Origin: Tetracentron sinense
Lineage: Eukaryota > Streptophyta > Magnoliopsida > Trochodendrales > Trochodendraceae
DNA length: 64,000 nucleotides
Assembly: GCA_015143295.1 (NCBI GenBank)
Contig: CM026554.1
Coordinates: 31,571,531-31,635,530, forward strand
Direction of reading: 5' to 3'
Both the position numbers and the translations under genes were made by a program. The notes beneath the pieces are model-generated. The model did no database searches, was not told the DNA's origin, and saw only the letters and a program-made list of their open reading frames with translations. Shown here piece after piece: positions 1 to 11,063 of the stretch. Each line of letters starts with the position of its first letter. Position 1 is the stretch's first letter.

Positions 1-41
1 GAGCACGGTTGGAGATGCTCTAAGGAACATCTAGTCTAATT

Positions 42-915
42 CACTACAACAAAACTACCGACTAGCAACTGATTACTAGAGACGGAAATAGTTCCATCTC
101 TAATACCTCACTTATAGAAACGAAAATAAATCTCATCACTAACATTCCGTATCTAATATATATTCCAACATTTATATATATTTTCTTAATAAAACATATA
201 TTAGTGACATAATAGTTTCCGTGTCTAATTTATGTAGACACGAAAATTGGCGTTAGTGACGGAAAATAACCATGTCTAAGTCAAATGATCATTAGAAGCG
301 GAAATATTTCCGTATCTGAACCTATATAGTAGTAGAGACGGACATATTTTCGTTTCTAATCATTAAATAGTATTAGACACAGAAATATTTCCGTTTCTAA
401 TCATTAAATAGTATTAGAAACGGAGATATTTCCGTCTCTAATGTTATTTCAATATTAGAAACGTAAATATTTACATCTCTAATTAATAGTTAGTGACAGA
501 AATATTTCTGTCACAAATAAGATATTAGAAACGGAACTATTTCCGTCGCTATCTATTAATTAGAGACGAAAATATTTCCGTGTCTAATATCAATATTAGA
601 TACGGAAAAAGTTCCGTCGCCAACATCGTATTAGAGAAGGAACTATTTCCATGTCTAATGCTTCATTAGAGACGGAAATAGTGACGTCATAAATGTATGC
701 ATTTGTTCCGAATAAATGTTTTAGATATGAAAATTTTCCGTGTCTAATGACATATTAGAAATGAATATTTGTTCCGTGTCTAATAGTATCAATGACGCGA
801 GCATCCGGCATGGTATAGAGACGACTACTATATCCGTGTCTAATAGTATTAGACAGGGAAAAATCCTATTAGAGACAGAAAATTCCCATTCCTAATCAGT
901 AGTTTTGTTGTAGTG
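42..915. mobile_element. Non-autonomous CACTA (En/Spm-type) element
   Basis: The left end reads CACTACAACAAAACTAC and the right end is its exact reverse complement, giving a 17-bp perfect terminal inverted repeat that starts with the diagnostic CACTA. A further ACTGATTA match lies just inside each end. The interior has no coding potential. It consists of about twenty imperfect palindromic copies of a subterminal motif built on TTAGAGACGGAAAT and its complement. Such subterminal repeats are the known transposase-binding sites of CACTA elements, so this is probably a deletion derivative mobilised in trans. The flanking triplets (ATT on the left, TAT on the right) do not match as a 3-bp target duplication. 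Confidence 0.85.
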
Positions 916-1444
916 TATAAAACGACTACCAATGAGTCGAATCGACCTTCTAAATAAAGCTAATCAAACCATGTTAGTTAGAGCTATGTAAACCGTAGGG
1001 TTAGGTTTCCATTCAGTTATGGAAACCACCCAAACAAGGAAAGACATAATGAAATATCTACAAGAAAGTTTACACCAAGAATATCTCCATAGTTAGAGAG
1101 CTTTCCTTGTCTGAGTAGATTTTTCTATATGTGAGGAATCCTTGCCATGTGGTGAATCTTTTACTTCATTAGACTTGGACATGTGTTGTGTCTTAGTTAG
1201 GTGTTCTACACAATTGATCGAAGTACAATATAAACAAAACTAGTAGAGCAATGCTAGCATCATTTTTGTGTGTTTTTGTCTTCCATTAAGAGGACACATT
1301 TTTTTCCATTAACACTCTCTCCAATCAAAGAGGGTGAGTTTTATAAGAAAGTGATGCTAGCATTATCCAAACTGGTAATGGATGCGACATAAGAAAAGGA
1401 AAAAAAAAAACCTTTATGATTCTACGAATGGTTGCTTTTTACTA
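916..1444. other. Intergenic stretch with one short inverted repeat
   Basis: No coding region was recognised. The only structure seen is a 13-bp perfect inverted repeat around ATGCTAGCAT (arms 1250-1262 and 1352-1364), with partial pairing continuing inward. It could be a very short MITE, but I found no convincing target duplication. Confidence 0.4.
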
Positions 1445-1452
1445 CCCATGAG

Positions 1453-1728
1453 CAGGGGCGGAGCCACATGGGGCCAGGGGGGCTGAAGCCCCACTGAAAT
1501 TTTGAAAAGTATTTTTTTTCTTATTATATGCATAGGGGTGTAGCCTTGGAGAGGGACAGAGACGAGGAGAATGGGGGCTCTAACCCCCCTAAACATAAAA
1601 AATAACAAATATTCTTTACAAATGGATACAAACATTCGTGATGGCTATGAACTTGGCCCTCAACAAAAAAATTTCGGGGGCTACGCCCCCGAACCCCCAT
1701 GGTTAGCCCCCTTGCATGAGAATCCATG
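1453..1728. mobile_element. hAT-type MITE with 8-bp target duplication
   Basis: The 276-bp element begins CAGGGGCGGAGCC, the usual terminus of a widespread plant hAT-type non-autonomous family. It is flanked by a perfect 8-bp direct repeat CCCATGAG at 1445-1452 and 1729-1736, the target-site length expected for hAT. The right terminus is diverged and pairs only partly with the left (CA.GG). The interior has G/C-run hairpins such as GGGGGCTACGCCCCC. Small ORFs on the minus strand here are by-products of repeat composition. The exact target duplication is the strongest evidence. Confidence 0.75.
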
Positions 1729-1736
1729 CCCATGAG

Positions 1737-2416
1737 ATTAGATTAGATCTGTATACAATGGTTGATCATCAAGATATTTTGTAATTTTTCGTTTTCATAT
1801 GTTCTGATTTTTTTTGGTATCATATAGATGTTTTAATTTTTGCTTCAAATTTTCAATAGCCCTCATGTGGGGATGGAGAATCAATCATGCAAAGAAGGAA
1901 AAATTAAATATGCTAAAAAAAAATAATCCCCAGCTAATATCCGACATCTTTGTGCAAGTCTTACTCTCATCAATGGGGATATAAATCCATTGTATGATGT
2001 ATATCAACCATCTTAATGATCCACATTATAGTCCCAATATTGGACTAAATCCTATTTACAAGCATATCTAGTAATTCTGGTTTAGGTAACTCAGATCATG
2101 TCAAATTTAGAATATCTATCAATCTTGTGAACTTGAATCTTTCCCAGATCATCACCACTTGTTTGATGCTTAGCCCATATTTGGTTGCATATGAGATTTT
2201 ATCTGTACTTTTGAATATCATCTGTTTGGATACTTCCTATTATGCTTGTTTGGTAGTTAATTTACACATCACATGTGTAGAATTGCATAGAATTTGCTTC
2301 TTGCATATTTAGCTACATGTTAATAATTTTTTTTGACATTTGAGAACAGATACCTTTGCTTTGCTACATATGGGACACATAATTTTTTTAAGAACTCTAA
2401 TTCGTTAGGATACATA
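1737..2416. other. AT-rich intergenic stretch, nothing recognised
   Basis: This is AT-rich sequence between the hAT MITE and the Helitron. Both strands were read. No coding similarity, terminal repeats or tandem structure were recognised. Confidence 0.5.
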
Positions 2417-3972
2417 CTAGTGGAGACCCCGTGCAATGCACGGGATAAGACAAATACGAAAATCAAAATTAGTTTCATTGATGTTTGCAGATGGATGTGA
2501 ACCAAGATCAAGAGATGGCAATTATATCACCATTTCAAATGGTCTATCTTGGTGTTTCAGCGAATATACAAACTCATGAAATGGAACCATCAAACATTAT
2601 ATGTAACATTCCCAAACCCATAAGCAACAATCAGCATGTTTCAATATAAATCACACATTAGGCGGCCGCAAATAATGAGAATGATCCGATCCACCATTTG
2701 CATCAATGCAATAAAAAGATTATTTCTCAAATTACAGAAGAAAGGGCATTCTATTTCATAATTCTGCCCTTAAATTAGACAAAGACATAACATAATCACA
2801 CCCAGAGAAGAGCAGTGGAGGATTAAAATGTAGAAAGCATGGATTGGAACAGTTTTTATAGCATCAGCACAATCTTCAGATTTCAAATTACAGAGCCAAG
2901 AATAATACCAAATGGATATGCAGTAGCTGGCTGCACAATCTTATCCACATCGGCATACATGCAATCTCGTCTCGGCGATGAAATTCCCGCTAACTACAAC
3001 CACAAACCACAAAATCCAATGTTTCAACTGCCTGAAATCGCAATGAAGCCCTAAATCCCAAATTCGAATCCAATCAAAAAAGTCGCAGATGTTCATCGAG
3101 ATCTACCCATACACCTCAAAGGCCTAAACCGAGTCGTAATAGAAATGCTATCGCCTGATCTCGGCACATCGACCTGCTCTCCAATAAGCTCATCCGCAGA
3201 GGCAAAATCAACCGGAGTCGGGGTTCCGTAGAAGACCGAGTCGCTGCGGCCACGACTCGGCGTCTTTGATCTGGCACTGAGTCCGTTACCGGAGCCGTAA
3301 AAAGATGAAGCCGAAGAAGAAGAATAGCGTTGGATGTGTCTTCCATTATAAGAGAAGAAGATGACGAAGAGAAAGGACTGTAAGGTTTCCGGTAACCGGA
3401 CGGAGAAGTGTTCCGTCCTTTCGATGAAGAGGAATCGCCATTGCCATTGCCATTGATGGATGATACTTACTCCTCTCCTCTCCTCTCAGAAGAGAAAAGA
3501 ATGTAAGTGGAGGACGAAGAAGGAGATTTTGAATTTAATGCTGGCGCTTTAAAACAAAAGCTGCGCGAAGGATTAGCTGGGAATATAGGGAAGAGAGTCT
3601 TCGTTGCAGGTGAGGGAGTTGAACTGTGTAACTGGTGAGACAAACAGAAATTGTACTTGTACTGGGAAGATAAAGAGTAAATGGGTTACTTGGGAAGTGA
3701 TCGAGGGGGAAGAGAAGGATTGTAGGGGAGGTGATTTTATTGGGAAGATAAAGAGAGTAAATAGCCTATTTTAGAGGAGAGGTGTTACAGGAAAGGCCAA
3801 AGAGTAAATGGCTATCCACTTTTCACTTTACTTCTTAGGCATAAATAGAAGAATTAACAAAAGAAAATTGAGATGAGAGATTTATTACCTATGATGTGGC
3901 ATCAAAAATCAGAAAAAGAGATCATAAAGGATGCCACATTGGCACCCTAATTTCTTTAGTATATAGTATAGA
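2417..3972 (-). mobile_element. Non-autonomous Helitron carrying a host gene fragment
   Basis: Read on the minus strand, the 5' end is TCTATACTATATACTAAAG, the common plant Helitron 5' terminus beginning TC. The 3' end has the hairpin CCCGTGC-loop-GCACGGG, then GGTCTCCA, then CTAG. A hairpin about 8-12 nt from a terminal CTRR is the family signature. The element lies between A (before TC) and T (after CTAG), the A|T insertion preference, and there is no target duplication. The 1556-bp interior encodes no Rep/helicase but contains a piece of a kinesin gene, so it is a gene-capturing derivative. GATA repeats next to the 5' end mean the start could be 4 or 8 bp further out. Confidence 0.85.
2909..3468 (-). 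pseudogene. Captured fragment of a KIN-7 kinesin gene (exons 1-2)
   Basis: On the minus strand, 3334-3109 encodes a Ser/Arg-rich leader ending in SGDSISITTRFRPLR. This matches the N-terminal leader and first motor strand (family consensus SISVTVRFRP) of plant kinesin-7 proteins (MKRP/KIN-7 type). It is followed by an in-phase GT donor (AG|GTGTAT). About 120 bp on, 2989-2909 resembles the next exon: EFHRRDEIA, then YADVDKIV and PATAYPF. A further GT donor follows. The leader upstream (SSSSKGRNTSPSGY) is in another frame, so there is at least one frameshift near 3340 and a further indel at the expected start codon. ATP-binding and microtubule-binding regions are absent. The retained intron shows genomic capture, not a processed copy. 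It cannot make a motor. Confidence 0.8.
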
Positions 3973-4366
3973 TAGATAGATATGCTTGTACATTGCACAA
4001 GCATCATTATAGGTTTAGGAAACATTATATCTTATTTAGGTGGATCAATTAGGCTTAAGATCATAGGATGGTTATCCTCGATGATGGAACCAAAAGGTCT
4101 TGGATATGAACAGAACAATAGATCATTGTATGTTTATCCTCGGTGAACCAGATCAAACACTCCCGCTCGCACTAGTCAACCCTTGAAGCACTTGGTTAAC
4201 CCCTTATGCTAGGCTGCACTTATACGGTTGAGTAGCCCTTCCTTAGTTTCATAACCCTTAAACTAGCATATGTAGATTTAGGCTTAGCACCGGATGGTTA
4301 AGACACGTGTCACATGTTAGGTTAGAAGTACCTCTAGATAAGGTTAGAATTGCCTTCCATTAGGGG
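3973..4366. other. Intergenic stretch, nothing recognised
   Basis: Non-coding sequence between the Helitron and the solo LTR. No coding similarity or terminal repeats were recognised on either strand. Confidence 0.5.
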
Positions 4367-4599
4367 CGTGGTGTAGCACCTCGGAACTTTTCACGCCTAA
4401 TGAATAGTGTTCTCGTAGTTAATTTGCCTTGTACGCAGTAAAATTAATAAATAAAGAAGAATTTGAAGATTCTGAAATGTTCATTTTCGAATGACGAGTC
4501 CAACGCAAGTCGAATCGTCAAAATCCGACGAACGAGTCAAAAATTATAGCCGAAATACCAAAGTGGGGAAAAATAAGAGAAAACAACAAAATTTGGAAA

Positions 4600-4862
4600 G
4601 TGCGATCAATCGCAAGTCAAGTGCGATCAATCGCATGCAGGCGGAATGGATCCCAAAGCTTTTGGACCATATGCGATAGATGGGATGCCAGGTACGACAG
4701 ATCGCAGGGACTTGCGATCGATCGCAAGAGTGTGCAATCGATCGCATACAGGGGGAAATCAGACAAAAGTGCTCGGGTTCATGTGCGATAGATCGCATCC
4801 ATGTGCGATCGATCGCATTGACCTGTGATTGATCGCAGCTAAGTGTGCAATCGATCGCACGC
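4600..4862. repeat. Array of 14-bp palindromes TGCGATCGATCGCA
   Basis: About ten copies of the palindrome TGCGATCGATCGCA and one- or two-base variants (GCGATCAATCGCA, TGCAATCGATCGCA) are spaced roughly 20-36 bp apart inside the solo LTR. Each copy can fold into a perfect or near-perfect hairpin and has overlapping GATC sites. Confidence 0.85.
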
Positions 4863-5687
4863 GATAATTGGTGCCGAAATTGAGGGTTTTAAACCCTTGA
4901 TCTATTGGGAGTCCTCACTTTTGGGGATTTCTAACCTAGAGGAGAGAAAAAAGGGAGAAAGAGGAGAAGAGAATTTGGTGGAAAATCCAAGAGAGGATTT
5001 GGGATTGAGATCAAGGAGCTCTAAGCTTGAAGATTTCAAGCAAGGATCTTCCCCAAATCAAAGGGTTTCCTTCCAAAACCAAGAGGTTCTTCGAAGATCA
5101 AGTTGATCTTCAAAGTTAGTACACCCTACTAACTTTCTTAGCAATAAACTAGTTTCTCTTGTGGAAATGGTGATTTTGGTCTTGTATCCTTTCTTCCCTC
5201 GAAATATGCTATATTCCCTAAATCTAAACAAGATGAATGTGAATGAATAGTGGATGCATGAATGGAGGAGGGGTTTGAGGCGATTGGATGCCGTGTTGTA
5301 TGATGTGTGACATGGAAAATGGTGGAAGGACATTCTACAAATAATGAACGTACCTTGATGATTGATGAAAAACATGCACTAAAAAGAGTAAATGAAACGA
5401 TTATGAAATGTTGCATGCTATGTGTTTGACTAAATGCCTAAATGAGAAATTATCCAATCAATGAAAAATATGAAAGCATGAATATGTGTAGTTTCGTCTA
5501 AACTCATAACCTTGATTAAATGTCATATAGATTATCTAAATAATCACATGTTTATACTATGGATTAAAATGTTATACACTACCCTCCATGTCATATGGTC
5601 ATCATGACACTACAAGTGCTACACACACCCACGCTTGCATGCATAAACGGATGTTTTCAATTATGAGTATTTAAATGGAACATGTCA

Positions 5688-6018
5688 AGGAGGTTGGTAG
5701 CTCGATTAAAGGGTACTAGCCTCTGGCTCACAAGTAAATGAAATGCCAAGGAGGTTGGTAGCCCTGGGATGTGCGGGCGCTAGCCTCTGGCTCACAAGTG
5801 AAGGAAAACAAGTACATGTCAAGGAGGTTGGTAGCCCAAGTGAAGGGTGCTAGCCTCTGACTCACGAGTGAAAGGAAACAAGTTAATGAAATGTTAAGGA
5901 GGTTGGTAGCCCAAGTGAAGGGTGCTAACCTCTGGCTCACAAGAAAATGCAATGTCAAGGAGGTTGGTAGCCCAGGGATGTGCGGGTGCTAGCCTCTGGT
6001 TCACAAGTATACAAGTCA
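5688..6018 (+). repeat. Tandem repeat, five units of about 61-75 bp
   Basis: Five head-to-tail units each begin AAGGAGGTTGGTAGC and contain GCTAGCCTCTGGCTCACAAG. Units differ by indels in the spacer (CAAGTGAAGGG or GGGATGTGCGGG). The array lies inside the solo LTR. Confidence 0.88.
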
Positions 6019-6734
6019 AGAACAAGACAAGACACTAATGCATGATTTTCACAAGAAAGACCGAGACATGAAATAGGTTTCCAAACATGAGATTTATCGG
6101 AGTTTTCGCATTCATGCACCCATGCTAAGATAATTACACTTCTCCATGTTCAATGCTAAATGTCATGTGTTGCTAGTGTTGCTTAAATTGATTATATGTA
6201 TCGTGATTATTTCTGTGGTGCTTTGTTATTGCTATGGTTAACTAGTGGCTTGTACTCGCTGAGTATTTCATACTCAGCCGTACTTTTATATCGGCAGGTG
6301 CACGGGTCTCTTTTGACATTTATGCCCCAGGTCCTTGGGTCGAGGAGGACTACGGCGAGGAAGAACCAGATGGGGAGTCAATAGTCGAGCCTCAGGCTGA
6401 GGCGAGGGACTTAGACCACGGGCCCCACGGGGGTGATTATTGAGAGTGAGAGAATTGTGAGGTTTCTCATTTTGTATTTTGATAGGTGGGCATGTCCACC
6501 TTAGACTTGATGTATGATGTTTATGTTAACTTGGAACACTATTTTGAGTTATAGAAGAAAAGAAAAAGTTAGTTCACGCTTCTGCACTCATAATTAGCTT
6601 CCGCACTCTGATTATTGGCATTATTGTATTATGTTTACCTTGTTCATCACAGGATGGTTTGACAGGTACGTACGAATAGTCACCTCTAAAGTATCCCTTA
6701 ACTCCTAGGGGGTATTTTGGGGCGCGACACGTGG

Positions 6735-7245
6735 GGTAAAGATGAACCCCATTATTTGTTTGGTTGCAAGAGTAAGTCTATCTCTATAGACAAACACCAA
6801 TTGGACATATCTTCTTCTTTAGGTCATAGGTTTTTATTAGGTCTAGTTGTTTCCATTTCACTAAGGTTAATACTCCATTGTTTAATCCCAATGCAACCTT
6901 AGTTGGGATAGGTAAACCTTAATTTTATTGGGTTTAGTCCATACCTTCTTACTATTTGGATATGAGGATAATGCCATTCTCGTAGCTGATACGGTACATG
7001 TTTATCTTCATGTCTAACTAGTTTTGTCTACCTTTTGGGTTTATCCATGTTCTTTGTTTGCCTGCAATAGGTTATTAAACTATGTAGCATAGACTAATTA
7101 GGTTACATTTTTTTTTCTTAAGTTAAATGCTTTTTCTGGATCTCGATCTATTAGTATTTCCTTAGGTTTATGTCTCGTTCAACCCAAAGCACCCTTAGTT
7201 GGGAATACACTTATCCCTACTCTTTGCTTAGGATTCAAATGATCC
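6735..7245. other. Intergenic stretch, nothing recognised
   Basis: AT-rich sequence between the solo LTR and the LINE 3' end. A repeated phrase (CTTAGTTGGGA) occurs at about 6898 and 7194. No gene was recognised. Confidence 0.45.
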
Positions 7246-7354
7246 TTTTTTTTATATATATAAAAGATAGAAATTTTATTGCTTGAAAGTAATCATAGAT
7301 TTACACAAGATGAATAGCAAAACCAGTGAGCCTTAGAGCAAGTAGAACTCTTCT

Positions 7355-10300
7355 TTAAACAACCATTGTTCCGATTGGGACTGAACTCAGACAATGACAA
7401 TGCCTAAGCAACGTTAATCTTTGGAAATCATCTAGTAATCTCTTAGCTCTTTGAATGATCAAATTCGGATGAAGTTGGAAGTTATCAAAAATTATTCTGT
7501 CAGGCGCATCCCATATAGCCCATGCTACCATTGTTCCCATTTCCAATTCCTCCTTTGAAGCTCGAGATTCTAAATAAAAAACAATTTGTCGGAAATCCAA
7601 TTCCTCTGTTTTAATCATCTTCTGAAATCTTCCTTCCGTAAGTGCCCAAACATTGCGAGCCAAAGGACAAGCCCATAAAGCATGACTCACCGATTCTGAA
7701 TTATAGGAACATATACGGCAAGATTTATCAGTAGGAACTCCTTGCTTAAATAAATTCCCCATTGTTGGTAAGGAATTTGTACATGCTCTCCACATAAAGT
7801 GCTTGCACTTGCTCGGGATTCCAAGACCCCAAATCCGTTTCCACAATCTTCTCGTTTCCACCGTATTTGATCCCTCGGATTCATTTACATTATTAGTACC
7901 ATCCCCTCCTTGAGCAGAAAAAAGAAATACCGACTGGATTGAGAACCCTCTAGACTTACCAGGGGACCAAATTATTTTATTTGAAGCATCAATGTCACTC
8001 AATTGAATCGCCTTAATCATTTTTGCATCATGGTTATTAAAAACCCTATCGAGGACATGTGCATCCCACTGTTTACTCACCGGATCAATCAAATCCCCAA
8101 CTTTTATTAGATGATCAGCTTCCGGGTTGCTGGATAGAGGTCAAGGATTCCATTTGTCACGCCATATATTTATACTATTTCCATTGCCCACCTTCCAAAT
8201 CGTTCCCCATTTTAATATACTTTGGGCTGCCATAAAACTCCTCCAAATGTAGCTCGGATTTGATCCCATGTTAGCATTAAAAAACGACCATTGGGGAAAA
8301 TATTTGGCTTTGAAGATTCGATAAAAAATAGTCTGTGTGTTCTGAAGTAGTCTCCATCCTTGCTTAGCTAATAGAGCTAAATTAAAATCTTTTAGATCTT
8401 GAAACCCTATTCCTCCATCAACCTTCTTCTTGCACATATTGGGCCAACTTACCCAATGGATTTTATGTTCCGAGCCATTCTGTCCCTACCAAAAATTTGA
8501 AAAGGCCGATTGAAGATCCGAGCACCAGATTTTAGGAAGATTGAAGCAAGACATGGTGTAAGCAGGAATGACTTGTGCCACTGCCTTGATTAAGATTTCC
8601 CGGCCTCCTTTTGACAATGTTTTTTTCCTTCCATCCGCTGATGTTCTTCAAAATCCTTTCCTTCAAGCTTCTAAAAGTATTGGTTTTCGACTTTCCAACC
8701 ATAACCGGGAGTCTCAAATATCGCTCACTTAGGTTTGAGGTTTGAACCCCAACCAAATCTTGAATTTCCTGTTGGACCACCATGGGCGTGCTTGGACTAA
8801 AGAGAATTGATGTTTTTTTCCCAATTTATCATTTGGCTTGAGGCTTGTTCATAAAGTTCAAGAACTTTGAGAATATTACTGCATTCACTAACATTGGCCT
8901 GGGACAAAAGTAGACTATCATCAACAAATAAAAGATGGGAGATCCTTGGGCCATACCTGCTTGCCGAAAATCCATGGATTAGTCCTTTATTTTTTGACTC
9001 CCTCAATAAAGTCGAAAGCCCCTCTGCACAGATTAGAAATAGATATGGAGAGAGAGGGTCTCCTTGTCGCAGGCCTCGGGTAGGTTTTATGTACCCCTGG
9101 GCTGACTCATTTACTAGGACTAAATATGTTGCAGTAGTAACACAACTCATGATAAGATCAACCCATCTATCTTTGAACCCCATCTTGCACATAGCCTCCT
9201 TCAAAAAATTCCATTCCACCCTGCCATACGCCTTGCTCATGTCCAACTTCATAGCCATCCATCCCACTTTCCCTCTCCTCTTTTGTTTCATAGAATGCAT
9301 TAATTCATAAGCGATCGCCACATTGTCCGATATAAGCCTTTCGGGAAGAAAAGCACTCTGGGTATCAGAAATAATTTTCGCTAACACAACTTGCATACGA
9401 TTTGCTAAAACCTTGGATATTATTTTGTAAAGAACATTACATAGACTGATGAGTCTATAATCTGACATGCATGAAGGGCTTTAAACCTTTGGAATCAATG
9501 CAAGGTAAGTGAAATTTATCTTCTTAAGTATGTAGCCAAAATTTAGGAAAGATAAGACCGCTGAAGAAACTTGACTGCCCACAATATTCTAGTAATGCTG
9601 GTAAAAAAAACAGGACATACCGTCTGGTCCAGGAGATTTTGAAGGATTCATTTGAAAGACTGCTCTCTTAACCTCATCCGGTGTAAAAGGGCACAAAAGC
9701 TTCCTATTTTGATCAGGATCTACTACCTTTCCATAACTGAAGTTGTTCTGTCCATAAGCGACGGATTGCTTGACTTAAAAATATTCTGAAAATAATTAAC
9801 AACAATATTCCCTACCTCATCTTCGTCCTCCCTCCAACTTTCATTCTCATCCATTAACCTCATAATTGTAATTTTTCTCCTCAGCTGCATCGCCCTTTGG
9901 TGAATTTTTTTTGTATTTTTATCCCCTGATGATAACCAAATAGCTCTTGATCTTTGTCTCCAGTATACCTCCTCTTTTAATAGAAGACCATTAATTTCCC
10001 CATTAATTTGAAGAATCGATGCTTGATGCCTACCCTCTTTATTTCCCCGCATAAGATCTTCTAGCATTTTTCTTCAATTTTTAAGCACCTCCTTATCTTT
10101 CCCAAATGCAATCCGGCTCCAAGTTACAAGCTGGTTTCGACACTTCTTTATTTTTTTTGTTACCTGAAACATAGGACTACCATTTGGATCTACATCTTCC
10201 AAAACCCGCCGAATAATCTCCTCACACTCCGGTTTAGTGGCCTATATCTCCTCAAAACTATGAATCCCTTTTTGGTTCTTTTTTGGAATTAATTGATCAA

Positions 10301-10994
10301 CCGCCTCAATAAGTAGGAAAACATGATCTGAGGTAGTAGAAGGGATATGATGCACAGCTGATCCCTTATACCAGTCTAGCCAACTCATCGAGACCATGGC
10401 TCTATCTAGTCTCTCTTGGATATTTGCTCTGCTCTTCCTCATATTATTCCAAGTAAAATCAGCTCCATTATAACCCAAGTCAACCAATTGACATTCAACA
10501 ACAGCCTCCTGAAAGTCCACCATTTTATGCTAATTCTTAATCTGCCCCCCTTGCTTTTCCTTGCTAGATAGGATTTCATTAAAATCTCCCATACAAATCC
10601 ATGGATTATTGTTCATACGTCCCAACATTTTCAATAACTTCCAAGACTCATTCCTTTTATTTGATTCCGGGTTTCCATAGAACCTCGTGAGTCTCCATTC
10701 TCGATCATGCCCTAACAAAATTCGAGCATCAATATGAAATTGGGAATAATTTTGAATTGTCAACTCCACCTTGTCCTTCCACTAAAGAGAGAGCCCACCA
10801 CTCCTACTAAGACTACGAACCACCATAACATAATGAAACCCCAATCTCATCTTTATTTTTGTCATTTTTTTAGGATTCAATTTTGTTTCCATGAGAAACA
10901 AAATGGAGGGATCTTTTTCCTTCACCAATTGATGAAGGTCACAAATTGCACAAGGGTTCCCAAGCCCCCGACAATTCAAACTTACAAGTTTCAT
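7355..10994 (-). pseudogene. LINE ORF2: endonuclease / reverse transcriptase / zf-RVT (broken)
   Basis: The start is probably the Met at 10994, giving MKLVSLNCRGLGNP, the typical N-terminus of plant L1 endonucleases, followed by LFLMETK with the catalytic Glu. Fragments at 10769-10530 (WICMGDFNEI) and 10523-10242 (DLGYNGADFTWNN, TSDHVFLL) complete the endonuclease. The RT core at 9468-8797 shows YRLISLCNVLYKIISK, MAMKLDMSKAYGRVEW, TRGLRQGDPLSPYLF and LLFVDDSLLL. The usual ADD is VDD here, but both Asp residues are kept. Pieces at 8783-8532 and 8437-8141 follow. 8092-7355 holds the zf-RVT domain (WKRIWGLGIPSKCKHFMWRA, then CRIC and HALWACPLA). At least six frameshifts or stops separate the pieces, so it is inactive. 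Confidence 0.88.
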
Positions 10995-11063
10995 TGGGAT
11001 TGGCGGGGTTGCTCTGCAACTCCTGCCACATCTGAAGTTTTCAACAATTGTAACACATTCCAA

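Larger units (their letters stand above)
4372..6729 (+). mobile_element. Solo LTR of a Ty3/Gypsy (Tekay/Del-like) element
   Basis: The segment starts TGTAGCACCTCGG and ends GGGGCGCGACA, with the TG...CA ends of an LTR. It is flanked by a perfect 5-bp target duplication CGTGG (4367-4371 and 6730-6734). No internal region, primer-binding site or second LTR is attached, so this is a solo LTR left by recombination between the two LTRs. At 2358 bp it is long. The segment near 6240-6300 (CTGAGTATTTCATACTCAGC, then CAGGTGCACGGG) resembles Tekay/Del chromovirus LTRs. It includes a palindrome array (4600-4862) and a tandem repeat (5688-6018). ORFs inside it are incidental. Confidence 0.88.

Noticed and set aside
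1414..1733. Short minus-strand ORFs over the hAT MITE
   Set aside because: They follow from the G/C-run composition of the MITE and contain no domain.
2839..3054. Plus-strand 71-codon ORF in the Helitron
   Set aside because: It is a shadow of the captured kinesin exon 2 and intron, which read on the opposite strand.
5058..5416. Minus-strand ORFs of 92-105 codons
   Set aside because: They are inside the solo LTR, overlap each other in different frames and resemble no known protein.
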